In this document: piece by piece, positions 40,816 through 52,465 of the stretch
Layout: every line of letters begins with the position of its first letter
Numbering within the stretch: position 1 is the stretch's first letter
Source of the DNA: Aureobasidium sp. EXF-3400
Lineage: Eukaryota; Ascomycota; Dothideomycetes; Dothideales; Saccotheciaceae
Assembly (NCBI GenBank): GCA_024195585.1
Contig: SWBL01000118.1
Coordinates: forward strand, 62,001 to 126,000
Length of the DNA stretch: 64,000 nucleotides
Direction: 5' to 3'
Translations under genes and position numbers: made by a program
The notes under the pieces: model-generated
Database searches by the model: none
The model's input: the letters and a program-made list of their open reading frames with translations, nothing else
What the model was told of the DNA's origin: nothing

Positions 40816-42900
40816 ATGGAGTCGTCGCGTGGCCCCCCGAGGGTCAAGAACAAGGCCGCGGCCCCGATCCAGATCAGTGCCGAACAACTTTTGCGCGAGG
40901 CCGTCGACCGCCAGGAACCTGGACTCCAGGCACCTACCCAGCGCTTTGCCGACTTGGAAGAATTGCACGAACATCAAGGCCGCAAGCGCAAGGAGTTCGA
41001 AGACTATGTCCGCCGCAATCGCCTTAACATGGGCAACTGGATGCGCTATGCCGCCTGGGAACTCGAACAGAAGGAATACCGCCGCGCAAGATCTGTCTTC
41101 GAACGCGCCCTCGATGTCGAACCCACCAATGTGCCCTTGTGGCTGCGCTACATTGAAGCCGAAATGAAAACGAGGAACATCAACCATGCAAGAAACTTGC
41201 TCGACAGAGCTGTCACAATCCTGCCTAGAATCGACAAGCTATGGTACAAGTATGTCTACATGGAGGAGACCCTCGGCAACATTCCCGGTACTCGTCAGGT
41301 CTTTGAACGCTGGATGAGCTGGGAGCCAAGCGAGGATGCCTGGGGTGCCTACATCAAGATGGAAAAGAGATATGGAGAGTTCGATCGCGCTCGCTCAATA
41401 TTTGAGAGATTCACCATTGTTCACCCCGAACCAAAGAACTGGATTAAATGGACTCGTTTCGAGGAAGAGAGCGGGACGAGCGACAACGTCAGAGAGGTCT
41501 TTGGCATGGCCATCGAGACAATGGGCGAGGACTTCATGGACGAGAAACTGTTCATTGCCTATGCCCGTTACGAAGCCAAGCTCAAGGAGTACGAACGTGC
41601 AAGAGCCATCTACAAATACGCCCTAGATCGCATGCCCAGATCGCAGTCTGCCAACCTTCACAAGCACTACACCACCTTCGAGAAACAATACGGAGATCAG
41701 GAAGGTGTCGAGGACGTTGTCTTGTCCAAGCGACGAGTCCAGTATGAAGAGCAGGTCAAGGAGAACTCAAAGAACTATGACGCCTGGATCGATTACGCAA
41801 GGCTGGAAGAGTCATTAGGTGACCCTGAGCGCACAAGAGATGTATACGAGCGTGCCATTGCTCAAGTACCACCGACACAGGAGAAACGACACTGGCGACG
41901 ATACATCTACATCTGGATCTTCTATGCACTGTGGGAAGAGATGGAGAACAAGGACATCGAACGCACCAGACAGGTCTATGCCGAGTGTCAGAAGCTCATT
42001 CCTCACAAGAAGTTCACGTTTGCAAAATTCTGGCTTCTGAAAGCACAATTCGAGATCAGACAGATGCAACTACAAGCAGCCCGCAAGTCACTAGGCATTG
42101 CCATCGGCATGTGCCCGAAGGACAAGCTCTTCCGTGGTTACATCGACCTCGAGCTGAAACTCTTCGAATTCATGCGCTGTCGTACACTATATGAGAAACA
42201 CATCGAGTGGAACCCGGCAAATTGCCAAGCATGGATCAAATTCGCAGAACTGGAGCGAGGACTGGAGGATCTCGAACGCACACGTGCCATCTTTGAGTTG
42301 GCAGTTGATCAGCCATCCCTCGACATGCCGGAATTGCTCTGGAAAGCTTACATCGATTTCGAAGAAGAGGAGGGAGAGTGGGACAGAACAAGAGATTTGT
42401 ACGAACGTCTGTTGGAAAAGACAGGTCACGTCAAGGTCTGGATCAGCTACGCACATTTCGAAATCAACGTGCCGGATCCGGACGAGGAAGAAGCAGACGA
42501 AGACGACGAAGAGGAGAAGCCGATCTCGGAAAATGCAAAGATACGCGCACGTAAGGTCTTCCAACGAGCATACGAAGACATGAAGCAAAAAGACCTCAAG
42601 GAAGAGGTAAGTTTATTCGCGTTTTCAAACTTACATCAGATCAACCGTGCTAACTCATCTCAGCGCGTGGCCCTACTCAATGCATGGAAATCCTTCGAGA
42701 CAACACATGGCTCTGCCTCAGACCTCGAAAAAGTGGAAAAACAGATGCCACGCCGCGTCAAGAAGAGAAGAAAGTTGGCCGAGAACGAATTCGAGGAATA
42801 CATGGACTATGTGTTCCCAGCCGACGACGAGAGCGCAGCCAAAATGTCCAAGCTATTGCAAATGGCACAGGCTTGGAAGAAGGAGCAAGCGAGTGGTTGA
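40816..42900 (+). CDS. CLF1: Pre-mRNA splicing factor Clf1 (crooked-neck)
   Basis: This is a 675-aa protein with exons 40816-42606 and 42664-42900. The start [20 protein letters not shown] was chosen because the upstream in-frame extension is low-quality leader sequence. It is built of about 15 HAT repeats, each with the W...A..E and R.R.IFERAL pattern, for example [20 protein letters not shown] and VWISYAHFE. An acidic loop ([13 protein letters not shown]) lies near 560. Clf1 is a scaffold of the Prp19-associated complex. The 57-nt intron is 3n and stop-free; retention would insert 19 residues. Confidence 0.95.
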   Translation: MESSRGPPRVKNKAAAPIQISAEQLLREAVDRQEPGLQAPTQRFADLEELHEHQGRKRKEFEDYVRRNRLNMGNWMRYAAWELEQKEYRRARSVFERALDVEPTNVPLWLRYIEAEMKTRNINHARNLLDRAVTILPRIDKLWYKYVYMEETLGNIPGTRQVFERWMSWEPSEDAWGAYIKMEKRYGEFDRARSIFERFTIVHPEPKNWIKWTRFEEESGTSDNVREVFGMAIETMGEDFMDEKLFIAYARYEAKLKEYERARAIYKYALDRMPRSQSANLHKHYTTFEKQYGDQEGVEDVVLSKRRVQYEEQVKENSKNYDAWIDYARLEESLGDPERTRDVYERAIAQVPPTQEKRHWRRYIYIWIFYALWEEMENKDIERTRQVYAECQKLIPHKKFTFAKFWLLKAQFEIRQMQLQAARKSLGIAIGMCPKDKLFRGYIDLELKLFEFMRCRTLYEKHIEWNPANCQAWIKFAELERGLEDLERTRAIFELAVDQPSLDMPELLWKAYIDFEEEEGEWDRTRDLYERLLEKTGHVKVWISYAHFEINVPDPDEEEADEDDEEEKPISENAKIRARKVFQRAYEDMKQKDLKEEVSLFAFSNLHQINRANSSQRVALLNAWKSFETTHGSASDLEKVEKQMPRRVKKRRKLAENEFEEYMDYVFPADDESAAKMSKLLQMAQAWKKEQASG

Positions 42901-44898
42901 GAGACACAGATCGTCTCTTTCGTCGCAGACAAATGGATTCTCGCTTAGATATGTGCCTGCCTATCTGTATATCCGACACGAACAAAAGCATAGTAGCGAT
43001 GTCCATCCATTCGTCCATTCCGTTCATCCATCAATGTCCATCCCTGCGCGTCTTACGGGCTTATATGGGATGTGACATCTTCTATCTACTCTTGACTCGG
43101 TGAAAGCGGCCCACGACTCGAGAAGCTCTGTTCCTGACATCGAAGCAACGAAGACGGACACTTTTCCGGCACAGCTCTTTTGGTACAGATCTACATTCTC
43201 TTTTGTACTTTTCACGCACAGACACAGAATACGCTATCTAAAGCCTTGCGACGCTACATGTAACCGGATAGTTGTGGTGTACCAAGTAAACTCATCGAGC
43301 AACTTGGCAAGGTTGTGTTGTAAGAAGAGAGTTTGGGAATGAAACGAGGGCAAGCTGCGATTCGCGACAACAACATACTTCAACAACTTTTATCACACTT
43401 GTGGATTATCAGAAGAGCCATGCTGGCGTCTCTACATCCGTCTTTACTCGAGGAAAAGAGCAGATAGACAAAGATCGCAAGATGTGATTGTGATTAACCA
43501 ACGCCACGGCACAGAAGCAGTGGAAATTCATGGTCAGGGTCCGTCCATCACCACCTCAGCGTTTCAGCAGTTCTAAACAGGAAAGGTGTCCGCTTGCCGG
43601 GCGCTCGGGCGCTGGGAAGGGGGAAAAACGCTCGGTTGTCTTGTTCTTCTGTGCTTTTCTCTTTTGGCGAAGGGGGAAGCGAACGGAAGATCTACGATGC
43701 ATGCAAAAGGCACCTGGCCTTTCCTGCGACCCTTTGCATGTGTTCAGGTACGATGATGATGATGGTGAAGACGGCAAGTTAGAAGAAAATAAGTCAGCAG
43801 ATAATAGATATTGTTGCCCTGAGAGAAATGCATGCTGTTTATTGTGGAAGTGAGATGGCATAGAATAGTGTACTGGTTTAGAGTTCTGGGCCATGTGCGA
43901 GTCGGGGGTTTCGAAAGTGGAGCAGGGCAAAAATGTTCCGGCTCACCTCTCTTCTTGTATGTGATAGCAGAGAGGGCGCAAAATAGAAGCATCCGATTTG
44001 GGGACGAGTTCAGGTGCTGGTCAATGCATGTGTCGAATAGTGGATGGGGGCGCAATCTATGGACGAGGTGAATGGCGTGGCGTGAAGAGATGGGGGATGG
44101 GCCTTTGCGAATCTGACTCTTGGGCACCTCCTGTCTCTCTCCTACGTGCTGTTTCGCGCGACCAAACGGCCAACCAACGGCCACACAAGCTCTCCCTCTC
44201 CTTCGTTAGGTCTCTCCTTCTTGTGTCTGGTCTAGCCATTGGTTGGCTTTTCTCTTCCCGTCTTTTGCCTGTCATCGTCTGCCTTATTCCGACTCGTCAG
44301 CTTACACTCCCTCGTAACTCGTCACGCATCAAGGCACTGTTCTAGCAGCAGAGCTATCAATCGTCTCAATCACGACTGCCGTCAGTCGGTTCGCATCTAT
44401 TATCGGCGACCGTTTCTTTCCAACTGCCAGTCCCGCATACCGGTTCATCTAATCATCAGCCTCAAGCGCCCCTGTCGTGTTTTGACAAGACGAATCATCA
44501 ACACTTCTCTCCTTCCACCTCACACCCAGCTCGTTTGTGTTGTCGACCTCTTTGGAGAAAGTCCCTGGTTCCTGGATTGAAGTCTTGACGACTCTTGCAT
44601 TCTGCCGCCCTCGTCGTTGATCCGATCGCTTTAACCAACAAACGTCGCTGCTGTTGTGCCTGTTCCCCTTTCTCTGGATACCGCACACCTTCGACACGTC
44701 ACTCTTTTCACACACACCCATATACTCACACTCGTTACCGGATCCGACAGACCATACACCACACTCGTTATACACCATATGATGCTATTGTGATTTGTAC
44801 ACCACTTCTCAGCGTATGACCTTTCGTTCATTCCGACCCACCCCACAACAGAAATATATACCCTTGCGTTAATATCATAATACCAACAACTCTTCGCT
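42901..44898. other. 2-kb intergenic region with long pyrimidine-rich leader
   Basis: No gene was found. The last 700 bp (44150-44898) are rich in C and T, as in long 5' leaders of fungal genes, and probably belong to the kelch-like gene. A small gatgatgatgatgg repeat lies near 43753. Confidence 0.45.
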
Positions 44899-47775
44899 AT
44901 GGCCGCTCCACTACCCGAGAAGCCTCTCGCAGGCCACTGCTCGGTCGTCGACAACAACACTCTATATGTCCTGTCACCCGACTCATTTCAGGCTCTACCG
45001 CTCGTCGAGAATGCTACATGGACGTCAATGGAAATGGGCAAAGCCGTAACTGGCCACACATGTCTGCGCGCAGTACCCACCGGAGACGAATCACAAGCGG
45101 CACTATACGTGATCGGTGGCACATCAGACGACGATTCTTATGGAGGACTACAACGTTATGTTTTCTCGAACAAGTCTTGGGAGACTCTCGACCTGCCTAC
45201 AGAAGATATGAAGGGACGTACGAATCACGGCGCTGCATACCTGAGCGACTCTTCTTCCATACTTGTGTATGCTGGATCACGAAGCGGTGTCGAGTTTTCA
45301 TCGCAAACGTTTGTCATCTCGACACAAGAGCCTTTCAACATCGAGTCGTTCACATCTGAGGCCCCGACTGTCTCCAACCCTATCCTCCTACCATGGGACG
45401 AAAGTTCTGCAGTTTTGGTGGGAGGTTCGAAGTCTAACACTGGCATCTGGACTTTCAGCAAGAGTAGTAGTTGGACTAGGCTCGAGACTAATTTGACCTC
45501 AGCATTGCCGGACGGCGCAAAGGGCGCACTGGTCACTGGTAGCGATGGCAGTAAAGTCTTAACGGTTTATGATGCGAATGCAGCCCCCAACACGGTTACA
45601 CAACTTGTCTTGTCCGATGCTGACGGTCAGCCTGCGACTACAGGTCAGACTGTCGGCGAACAGTCTAGCCAATCAAACAAACGCAAGCGCGACCTGACTC
45701 TAGAGAACTGGCCGACGTACAACAGCAGTTCAGCGCCATCCGTGAAGAGATCGGAGTACTCTGTCGCACAAAACGACCAAGGAACTCTGGCTGTCATCAG
45801 CGGAGGCAACGACGATACGCCCGTCAACGTCTTCAACCAAACCAGCAACTCATGGGTTGACAACCAGGTCCTGTTTGGTGGACAAGTCCCTCTCACGACG
45901 ACATCAGCATCGAGCTCAACCACCCTCCCCACCTCGACCAGTACACATGCTTCCTCAACATCGTCTGCTGCCGCGAAACCAAAAGACCATTACGACTCTG
46001 GAGCACATACACGCAAGGTTCTTGGAATCACTCTGGGTCTTTTGCTTAGTCTTCTCGCGATACTCATTCTTGCACTTCTCTTCGTCAGACGTCGCAAGCA
46101 ACAAAAGAGCAAGGCTTCGGGTAGTGACGAGAAGGCGGACAGGATGAGCTTCGCAGACAGAGGTGCTTCTTTCATGAAGGAAGCTGGTGGCGGCACAGTG
46201 AGCGAGGCTCCACCGCAGTTGCCCAAACAACCTTTCATGGGTTCGTACGATCCTCGCAGCTCTTTCGCCATCCTTGCCGGCAAGCTCGGGGCCGATCGTT
46301 TCAGCAAGCGTTTCAGCAAGTTCAGCGAGTCTGAGAAGACTCCTGTTAATAGCAGCACCAACCCTTACGCAGACTTGCAAGCACCCAAGTCTGCTTACCA
46401 CCACCAAGCCAATGATTCTTCAAGCTCGTTGGCTATCATTTCCGGCAAATACGGGAACAAGCACAACAGAAGCAATGGCGAAAAGGGCAGTTTCGAGAGC
46501 ACCACCAAATTGGTACGATCACCTACAAGTCCGCGAAGCTTCGATGACCCTATGGAGATGGAGTCTTTGGATGGTCAGACGCCTAAGCTACTTTCTGCTC
46601 GTGGCCCTCCACCTGCAATGTCATCGCTCAGAGTCGTGCAAAACTCGAATAGGGACGACGATATGCAGACAAAACGCAGTTCAGGCTGGTCAAGATACTT
46701 CGCAAACCAGAACGAGGGCGGCGCATACGACCCAGCTGCACAGAGCTCACCAAATCTCAGTGCCTCTGCATCGCCTAACTTGAGTGAATCTGATTACACA
46801 CCCTCACGAAACCCCTCTGCCATGGTAGCACCTCTTGATGTGGAGCCTAAGGGACACTTACATCCTGCAGATGCAAACCTTCATCGTCTATCAGCTGTGG
46901 GTATGGGTGTGCCTCGCTTCAGCCACAGTGTCGAGGACTTCTCTAAGAGAGGAGCCAGCTTCGACATGGTCGAGGGTCAACGCGCTGACTTCCACACCGG
47001 TCAGAGTCTGGAAAGCCAAGGCTACCTTGATGGAGCTCGCGAGTCGTTCGCATCGTCAAGACGTGGGTCCGCTAGCAGTGTAGCTTCATCACAATTCTTC
47101 TCACATGGCGATGCCTGGACGCCTGTCCATGGTGACGCAACGTATGCAACCGCACACGCAACCAACATGGCACAAGCCGTAAACAGAAAAGCACCCAACT
47201 CGCCCTCAGTTAACGAAGTCAACATCCCACACTCACCCGCCGTCTCTGCCTCTGCCTTCCCTCGCCCACCCTCAAGTACCTACACAGCAGACGTAGACCG
47301 TGACAGCCGCATGCACGGCTTCGAAGCCCCCAATGCCCTCGGCCGCGCTTTAAGTCCTCCAGCTGCTGTCGCCATTCCTGGTCCTGCTGCTCGCGGCAAT
47401 AGCGGTGGTGGTTTCTTCCCCGGCAGCGGCACACGCGCCATGCACGACCGTCCCCACCCCGCCCTCGCCGGCTCAGCCCGCAAGATCGGCGCTCTCCACC
47501 CCGGTACCCTCGCCGCCCTGCGTTTCACCCCCGACCGCGAAGCCCCCAAACCCCCTCAAGCCGGTCTTGGCATCAACAACCCCGATGAGAACAGAGATTC
47601 CTCAGCAACAGTCTGGCCCTCTGCCACTGAAGCCTTGTCGCAACGGGACCGTGAGGAAGCGTTTAGACAACGATTGGAAGCTGAGAGACAAATGAAGCAG
47701 AGAATGGACAATGGCGGTGCAGCTAGAAAGACACAAGCTAGCGATATCAGTTGGGTGGACATCAGCCAGGACTAG
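44899..47775 (+). CDS. Kelch-like single-pass transmembrane protein
   Basis: This is a 958-aa single-exon protein. Residues 1-330 form a beta-propeller-like domain with weak kelch repeats (GHCSVVDNNTLYVLS, ALYVIGGTSDDD, NHGAAYLSDSSSILVYAGS, AVLVGGSKSNTG). There is no obvious signal peptide. A Ser/Thr-rich stalk (about 335-360) leads to one membrane segment at about 375-397 followed by RRRKQQ. The long cytosolic tail is disordered and Ser/Pro-rich, ending in a helical LEAERQMKQRM segment and SWVDISQD. An extracellular propeller with a regulatory tail suggests a surface sensor or wall-contact protein; this is inference. It sits directly downstream of CLF1. Confidence 0.8.
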   Translation: MAAPLPEKPLAGHCSVVDNNTLYVLSPDSFQALPLVENATWTSMEMGKAVTGHTCLRAVPTGDESQAALYVIGGTSDDDSYGGLQRYVFSNKSWETLDLPTEDMKGRTNHGAAYLSDSSSILVYAGSRSGVEFSSQTFVISTQEPFNIESFTSEAPTVSNPILLPWDESSAVLVGGSKSNTGIWTFSKSSSWTRLETNLTSALPDGAKGALVTGSDGSKVLTVYDANAAPNTVTQLVLSDADGQPATTGQTVGEQSSQSNKRKRDLTLENWPTYNSSSAPSVKRSEYSVAQNDQGTLAVISGGNDDTPVNVFNQTSNSWVDNQVLFGGQVPLTTTSASSSTTLPTSTSTHASSTSSAAAKPKDHYDSGAHTRKVLGITLGLLLSLLAILILALLFVRRRKQQKSKASGSDEKADRMSFADRGASFMKEAGGGTVSEAPPQLPKQPFMGSYDPRSSFAILAGKLGADRFSKRFSKFSESEKTPVNSSTNPYADLQAPKSAYHHQANDSSSSLAIISGKYGNKHNRSNGEKGSFESTTKLVRSPTSPRSFDDPMEMESLDGQTPKLLSARGPPPAMSSLRVVQNSNRDDDMQTKRSSGWSRYFANQNEGGAYDPAAQSSPNLSASASPNLSESDYTPSRNPSAMVAPLDVEPKGHLHPADANLHRLSAVGMGVPRFSHSVEDFSKRGASFDMVEGQRADFHTGQSLESQGYLDGARESFASSRRGSASSVASSQFFSHGDAWTPVHGDATYATAHATNMAQAVNRKAPNSPSVNEVNIPHSPAVSASAFPRPPSSTYTADVDRDSRMHGFEAPNALGRALSPPAAVAIPGPAARGNSGGGFFPGSGTRAMHDRPHPALAGSARKIGALHPGTLAALRFTPDREAPKPPQAGLGINNPDENRDSSATVWPSATEALSQRDREEAFRQRLEAERQMKQRMDNGGAARKTQASDISWVDISQD

Positions 47776-49000
47776 GAGATGCTTCTGATTCTGGAGTACC
47801 TTGTGGTTTGAGCCTTTTCATGTTTGCGTTGGTTGTAAGCGTGATGATTGGGAGGGGGTTTTCTTTCCGTTACTGTCATGTCATCGACCTTTTCTTCTTC
47901 TTTTTTTTCTTTCCGTCTCTTCTTTTTTCTAGACTCCTTTTCTTTTGGGTATAACAAAAGAAGTGGGAGGTTTCCTCATTGCATTAGCAGCATTGTTGTA
48001 TTGCCTTCGTATAAGATATTTTGATTTCATCCTCCTTACGTTCTTTCAATCTTCTTAAATATAGGTCCTCGTTGCATTTGTATTGCATTCGTACACAGAA
48101 ATCGGTTGATTCAGTCTCCCTTACCCCAAATCTTCTTCAAGCATTTCTGATCTGTGTTCACCATTGCAATATCTTTTTTCTTTCTTCTTTTGCATCTTTA
48201 TGCCTTTAAAGATTTGAATCCTCCTTTTCGTTTTAGAGGTATAATAGTCCGGTCTGATCATATTGCGTGGAAATTGTTATCTGGCTTCTTGTATCCCACT
48301 CCAAGCATGTGCTCTCTATTGCGATATACTGATCCAGTCATAGTAATGAGCATCAAGACAAGATACCTCGTCACGATGTGGTTCCGACGATAAGCCTCAG
48401 AAAAGAATATGAAAATGCCTAATAGACATAACTAGACTTGTTGGAATAGAGAGTGAAAGATCTGACAGATGGCGAACTTCGATGATTAAATGAGATTATG
48501 CAGACTAGACAGTGATAGAGATTCTGCAGACTAGACAGTGATAGAGATTCTGCAATGGGCTTCCGAGTATCGGTGGTTGTTTGTATGGAGAATGATCATT
48601 ATGTCATGACAAGCAAACACCTCGAATAGAGATACAAGATTTTAAATCAAGGGGTTTATTAATTAGAGTGCTGCTGGGTTCACATACATTTGTGCTCGCG
48701 AAAAGATCAGGAAAAGAAGAGTGAAGAGATATGCTGTATCTCGTGACTAGAGCTTTTCCCTCAGGGAGGGACTGCAGTATCAGTAAAGCTAAGTGTTGTG
48801 GCATTTGTATCAACGCCTTTACTCAGAATCATTAGTATGAACTTAGGAGGAGGATGTTTTGAGGAAAAATTAACAAGTACTACATTGCATGGCTAGATCG
48901 GAAAGACTTCTACTAGATGTTATTCTTCCTGTTGTATGCGTGACGAATCCTCCATCAGAATACAAAAACGTGATATTTATTGGTGATGGTTTAAGAATAT
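47776..49000. other. Intergenic region with T-rich tract
   Basis: A strongly T-rich stretch at about 47885-47945 follows the kelch-like gene and probably lies in its 3' UTR. The rest is AT-rich with a short tandem repeat at 48500-48551. No gene was seen. Confidence 0.5.
48500..48551. repeat. Two perfect tandem copies of a 26-bp unit
   Basis: The unit beginning gcagactagacagtgatag is repeated twice without change, followed by a partial third copy. Confidence 0.85.
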
Positions 49001-50527
49001 TCAGTATATTGGGATCTCGCTGTATTTCCATTTCCTGAACACCGAATGATGATAATGGGGCATGATTTCTGCCAGACGATCCAGCATTTCTGTCCTTGAA
49101 AGTTTGCTTGAAGGTTGGTGAGTTTGTTCATCTTCGCTCTGATCGTCTTCACTCTGCTCATCTTGACTCTGCTCATCTTGGCTCTGCTCATCTTGACTCT
49201 GATCATCCTCACTCTGATCATATTGACTTTGCCCATCTTGACTTTGCTCATCTTCGCTGAAAGCTGTAAATCTCTGGCGTTTATACTTAGAGATCAGCTC
49301 AAAAGCATCATACCCATCGATCTTGAGGTCCAGAGTGCAGAGTTCAGGTCTCGATAACACTGGTTTCAGCGAGAGAAACATTTCTCTCCAGGTTATGTTT
49401 GGAATTTCTTCCAGCGGATCATCCAGCGAAACAAGCGCATCCCTGTAGGCTTGGTATGGCATTACTTTGATGGGCGTGAAATGCAGAGAGAGGGTTTTGA
49501 GACGAGGCAGAGAGGCAAGGAAGGGAGCGAGGAGGGGAGAGGCTCCGCAAAGAAAACTCAAATGCAAAATTTTCACAGCCAGGGATTTGAAGTGTTGGAG
49601 GAAAATGTAGAGGGGTAGTGAGCTATGATGTAGACGTTTGTGGGGGGATGTGCTGAGGTCAAGTGTGTGCAGGTTTGGTATAGTGTTTATCATGGCCAGC
49701 AGATCTAGTGGCGGGGCGCTTCGGTGCCTGCGGCCGCCGAGAGTGATAGTGAGGGTCAAGTGTTGGAGGTGCGTGAGTTTTGCACCCAGTGTTTCTGATA
49801 CTCTAAGCTTGTCGACTTGAATGATGGGGAGTTCGAGAGAGGATATCGGTGATAGCGTTTCTCCAATGGCAGAGAGGACAATGCTGGTCATATGAGTCGC
49901 AAAATCCATGGTTCCGTTTCCGCAAAGGTCGGAGTAGTCCCAAGCTCGGCAATGACTTTCTGTAACTTCTTCGAAAGGATCTCTACCGGTCCGTTCAATG
50001 AATTGTGATCTTCCTAATCTTAGAGCTTCCACAGATCTGTGTAATCCTCTGTAGGAGTGTACTTGCACACGTGTGGGCTTGAGGTATCGAAGAGCTTCGA
50101 CCAGTTGTTTTTCAAAACCGCCCTTTTGAACAAGCGTGACAGCTTCATTTGCGGCTTTCTGTTCCGGGGGTTTGGGATCGCAAAATGGGAGTTCGTGTAG
50201 TTCTCGCATACGTGTCAGGTTTGTAATATTTGGGATCCTCTCACGGCTTTGGTAGATTGAGCAGCATATGTGAAGCTCCTTGATATAAGGTCTTAGCCTC
50301 TCGCTCTTTGATATTTGGATCAAGATATCCAGTGCAGGAACGATGGGTATCACATATAGCCTGTTGAAACACCGCTTGCCGACTGTGGAGAGAAGTAAGC
50401 TGTCCAATTGTCTGCAAGTAGATCGTAAAGCTGTAAGATCGTACTTGTCGACATAAGAGGCCACCTCGAGAGTAATTTCCACAGGAAGGGCCAGAAGTGA
50501 TGGGGTGCTGACATTCAAATTCATCAT
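49001..50527 (-). CDS. F-box protein with acidic pentapeptide array
   Basis: This is a 508-aa single-exon protein. The F-box lies at residues 8-50 (LLALPVEITLEVASYVDKYD then LRSTCRQLDSLL). The middle has leucine-rich spacing (LTHLQHLTLTITLGG, NLHTLDLSTSPHK, RLKTLSLHFTPIK), suggesting degenerate LRRs that would bind a substrate. Near the C-terminus nine 5-residue units of the S-(E/Q)-D-(E/D)-Q type form an acidic array. The last 35 residues resume normal sequence. F-box proteins link substrates to SCF ubiquitin ligases through Skp1. The target here is unknown. Confidence 0.75.
   Translation of the reverse strand: MMNLNVSTPSLLALPVEITLEVASYVDKYDLTALRSTCRQLDSLLLSTVGKRCFNRLYVIPIVPALDILIQISKSERLRPYIKELHICCSIYQSRERIPNITNLTRMRELHELPFCDPKPPEQKAANEAVTLVQKGGFEKQLVEALRYLKPTRVQVHSYRGLHRSVEALRLGRSQFIERTGRDPFEEVTESHCRAWDYSDLCGNGTMDFATHMTSIVLSAIGETLSPISSLELPIIQVDKLRVSETLGAKLTHLQHLTLTITLGGRRHRSAPPLDLLAMINTIPNLHTLDLSTSPHKRLHHSSLPLYIFLQHFKSLAVKILHLSFLCGASPLLAPFLASLPRLKTLSLHFTPIKVMPYQAYRDALVSLDDPLEEIPNITWREMFLSLKPVLSRPELCTLDLKIDGYDAFELISKYKRQRFTAFSEDEQSQDGQSQYDQSEDDQSQDEQSQDEQSQDEQSEDDQSEDEQTHQPSSKLSRTEMLDRLAEIMPHYHHSVFRKWKYSEIPIY
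49124..49258 (-). repeat. Nine 15-bp coding repeats in the F-box gene
   Basis: Nine in-frame units of 15 bp encode variants of SQDEQ and SEDDQ. Three adjacent copies encode an identical pentapeptide, which points to recent slippage. The copy number probably varies between strains. Confidence 0.85.
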
Positions 50528-51171
50528 CCACTAGTGCCCGAGAATATCGGTGAGCCATTCATGGAAGATAGTTGAGCTGACAGATTGGTGTTGTGTCAGG
50601 GGTTGGCAGGAGAGGTAGGTCCTGGTGGAGATTTGGCGGAGGGGAGAGACTATATACACAATATATCTGTGCACGGACCGCGAAGATTGCTGCCTTGGGC
50701 TCCTTCCAGAATAATAGAATAGCAAACCGAGGGAGATAGAAATCAAGTGACAGGAGATTACAAACAGCGTTGTTCCTACCTGCCTGGCAGAGCAGAGAAG
50801 ACCAGGGTTGTACTCACACCGAGCTGTTTTTTATATTCCTTTTACTCTCCCGTTTGATGACAGTGGCATATGCAGTTGTTGCCCAGTCATCCTTGGGAGA
50901 AGAAGATTAGACGCCACGAAGTTTGAGTTGTTTGTGGATCAGGTACATTCTGGCAAACAGATTGATCATACTTCTTCCGGGTATAAGTCTTGCGTAGTTT
51001 AGCTAGTATCTCGAGATCAAGTGCGTTAGACCATATTGGACAAGAATACATCCGAGCAAGGAAGCGGGTTTCCTTCTTATCCATGTTCCTCATAAGCAGG
51101 GCAAGGTAATGCAGTGCCCGACGATTGGCGTCAGATTCTCGAGCAAGAAGCACCAGTGATTGTTATCCATT
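50528..51171. other. Intergenic with a possible relic
   Basis: A minus-strand frame at 50887-51153 reads like protein (RRALHYLALLMRN, then FLARMYSCPIWSNALDLE) but starts only from a non-ATG codon. It may be an exon or a remnant. The rest holds the F-box gene promoter. Confidence 0.35.
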
Positions 51172-52465
51172 TCATGCCTGACCGCCAATCTCGCCAGTCA
51201 CTTTGACAAAGGCTTCCCAATGCTCTTTGGCAGCACCGCTGGAGATGCACCAGCGAGCGCGTCTGACACCCTCCTTCCAGCGCAAGCCACCAGGGCCGCG
51301 CTCAGTGATGACTTTGCCATCGTCTCCAGGACCCATGTTACTGCTATCGGCCTCGCAGATACCAGATGTGACCAAGAGGGCAGCGGTGTTGATCAGGACG
51401 AAAGTGAGAACAGGGTCGTTAGGGTCGATTGTGCCGTCCAAGATGCTTTGAAGAATCACAGCGTTCTCAGCTGGCGACTTGCCGCCGGCGACAAGGCTGA
51501 GCGGTACAGGCTTCAAGCCAAAGTCCTCGGGCGCCACGGTGAACGGTACGATGTCGACTTGAGCATCGCTGGCCTCGGATTGGGGTTTCAACATCCAGCA
51601 GTATGAAGGTCCAGCACAGCTCAACTCGTCCAGATCCTCGGCGCCACAGACGATCAAGGCTTTCTTTGTACCAGTCAGGCGCATCGACTCGGCGAAGACG
51701 GGCCCCATGTCGCGCTTTGCGACACCCAGAATACGAGCCTCAATCAAGTTGCTGTTTTGTACCGGGTTGGCCAGAGGGCCGAGCAGATTGAAAATTGTAC
51801 GGAATGGCAGCTCTTTACGGACAGCAGCAGCGTGCTTCATACCGGGGTGCCACTCGCGAGCGTATAGGAAGGCGTAATTCGTGCGGGAGTAGATTTCAGG
51901 GAGTGTCTTCTCGGTGGTAGCAGCGATTACGGGAGCGGGAGACACAGCCAGTAGGAGGTCGGCAGAACCAGACTTGGAGGTCGAAGCATTGTTTCCGTGT
52001 TTGGCCATCATGAGCAGGGCCGAAGCAAGGATACTTGAGGTTGTGCTGACATTATATGTGTTGTGGCTGTCACCGCCAGTACCAACTATGTCACACTATC
52101 GAGGTATCAGTATTTGAACGGGGAAGTAGGATCGCTAGGGCATACCATACCAGACCTCCATGGTATTGACCCTCCTTACGAGCGCGTTGTGAGACAGCCT
52201 TTGCGAGAGCGTCGTGGTCGACTTGAGCAGCAGCAAGTCTCATTGAACTGGCGCATGCTGCAAGGATATCCGGGCGACGATCCAATTGAGTTGTGTGTAG
52301 TGCATAGAGAAGGCAGCCTGTCTGAACAGGCGAGATTGCGTTGGCAAAGATGTGTGATACTGCAAGAGCAACTTCCTGGGCAGTGACGCTGAACAAGGTC
52401 GTGGTGGGGTCAGCCAGCCGGAGGAGGAGCGGTGATATCGAGATTGCTGCTTTGGCTTCGCTCAT
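51172..52465 (-). CDS. TRP4: Anthranilate phosphoribosyltransferase
   Basis: This is a 412-aa enzyme with exons 52151-52465 and 51172-52095. The 55-nt intron joins HGGL to CDIVGTGGDSHNTYNVST. It catalyses transfer of phosphoribose from PRPP to anthranilate, the second committed step of tryptophan synthesis. The PRPP-binding GTGGDS motif is at 110-115, followed by KHGNNASTSKSGSADLL and the NLLGPLANPVQ block. The start at 52465 (MSEAKAAISISPLLLRLADP) was preferred over an in-frame upstream extension because family members begin close to this helix. The start codon is 341 bp from that of the divergent mitochondrial uL10 gene. Confidence 0.93.

Noticed and set aside
49115..49357. Leu/Ile-rich plus-strand ORF resembling a membrane protein
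   Set aside because: It is the antisense reading of the acidic pentapeptide array in the F-box gene.
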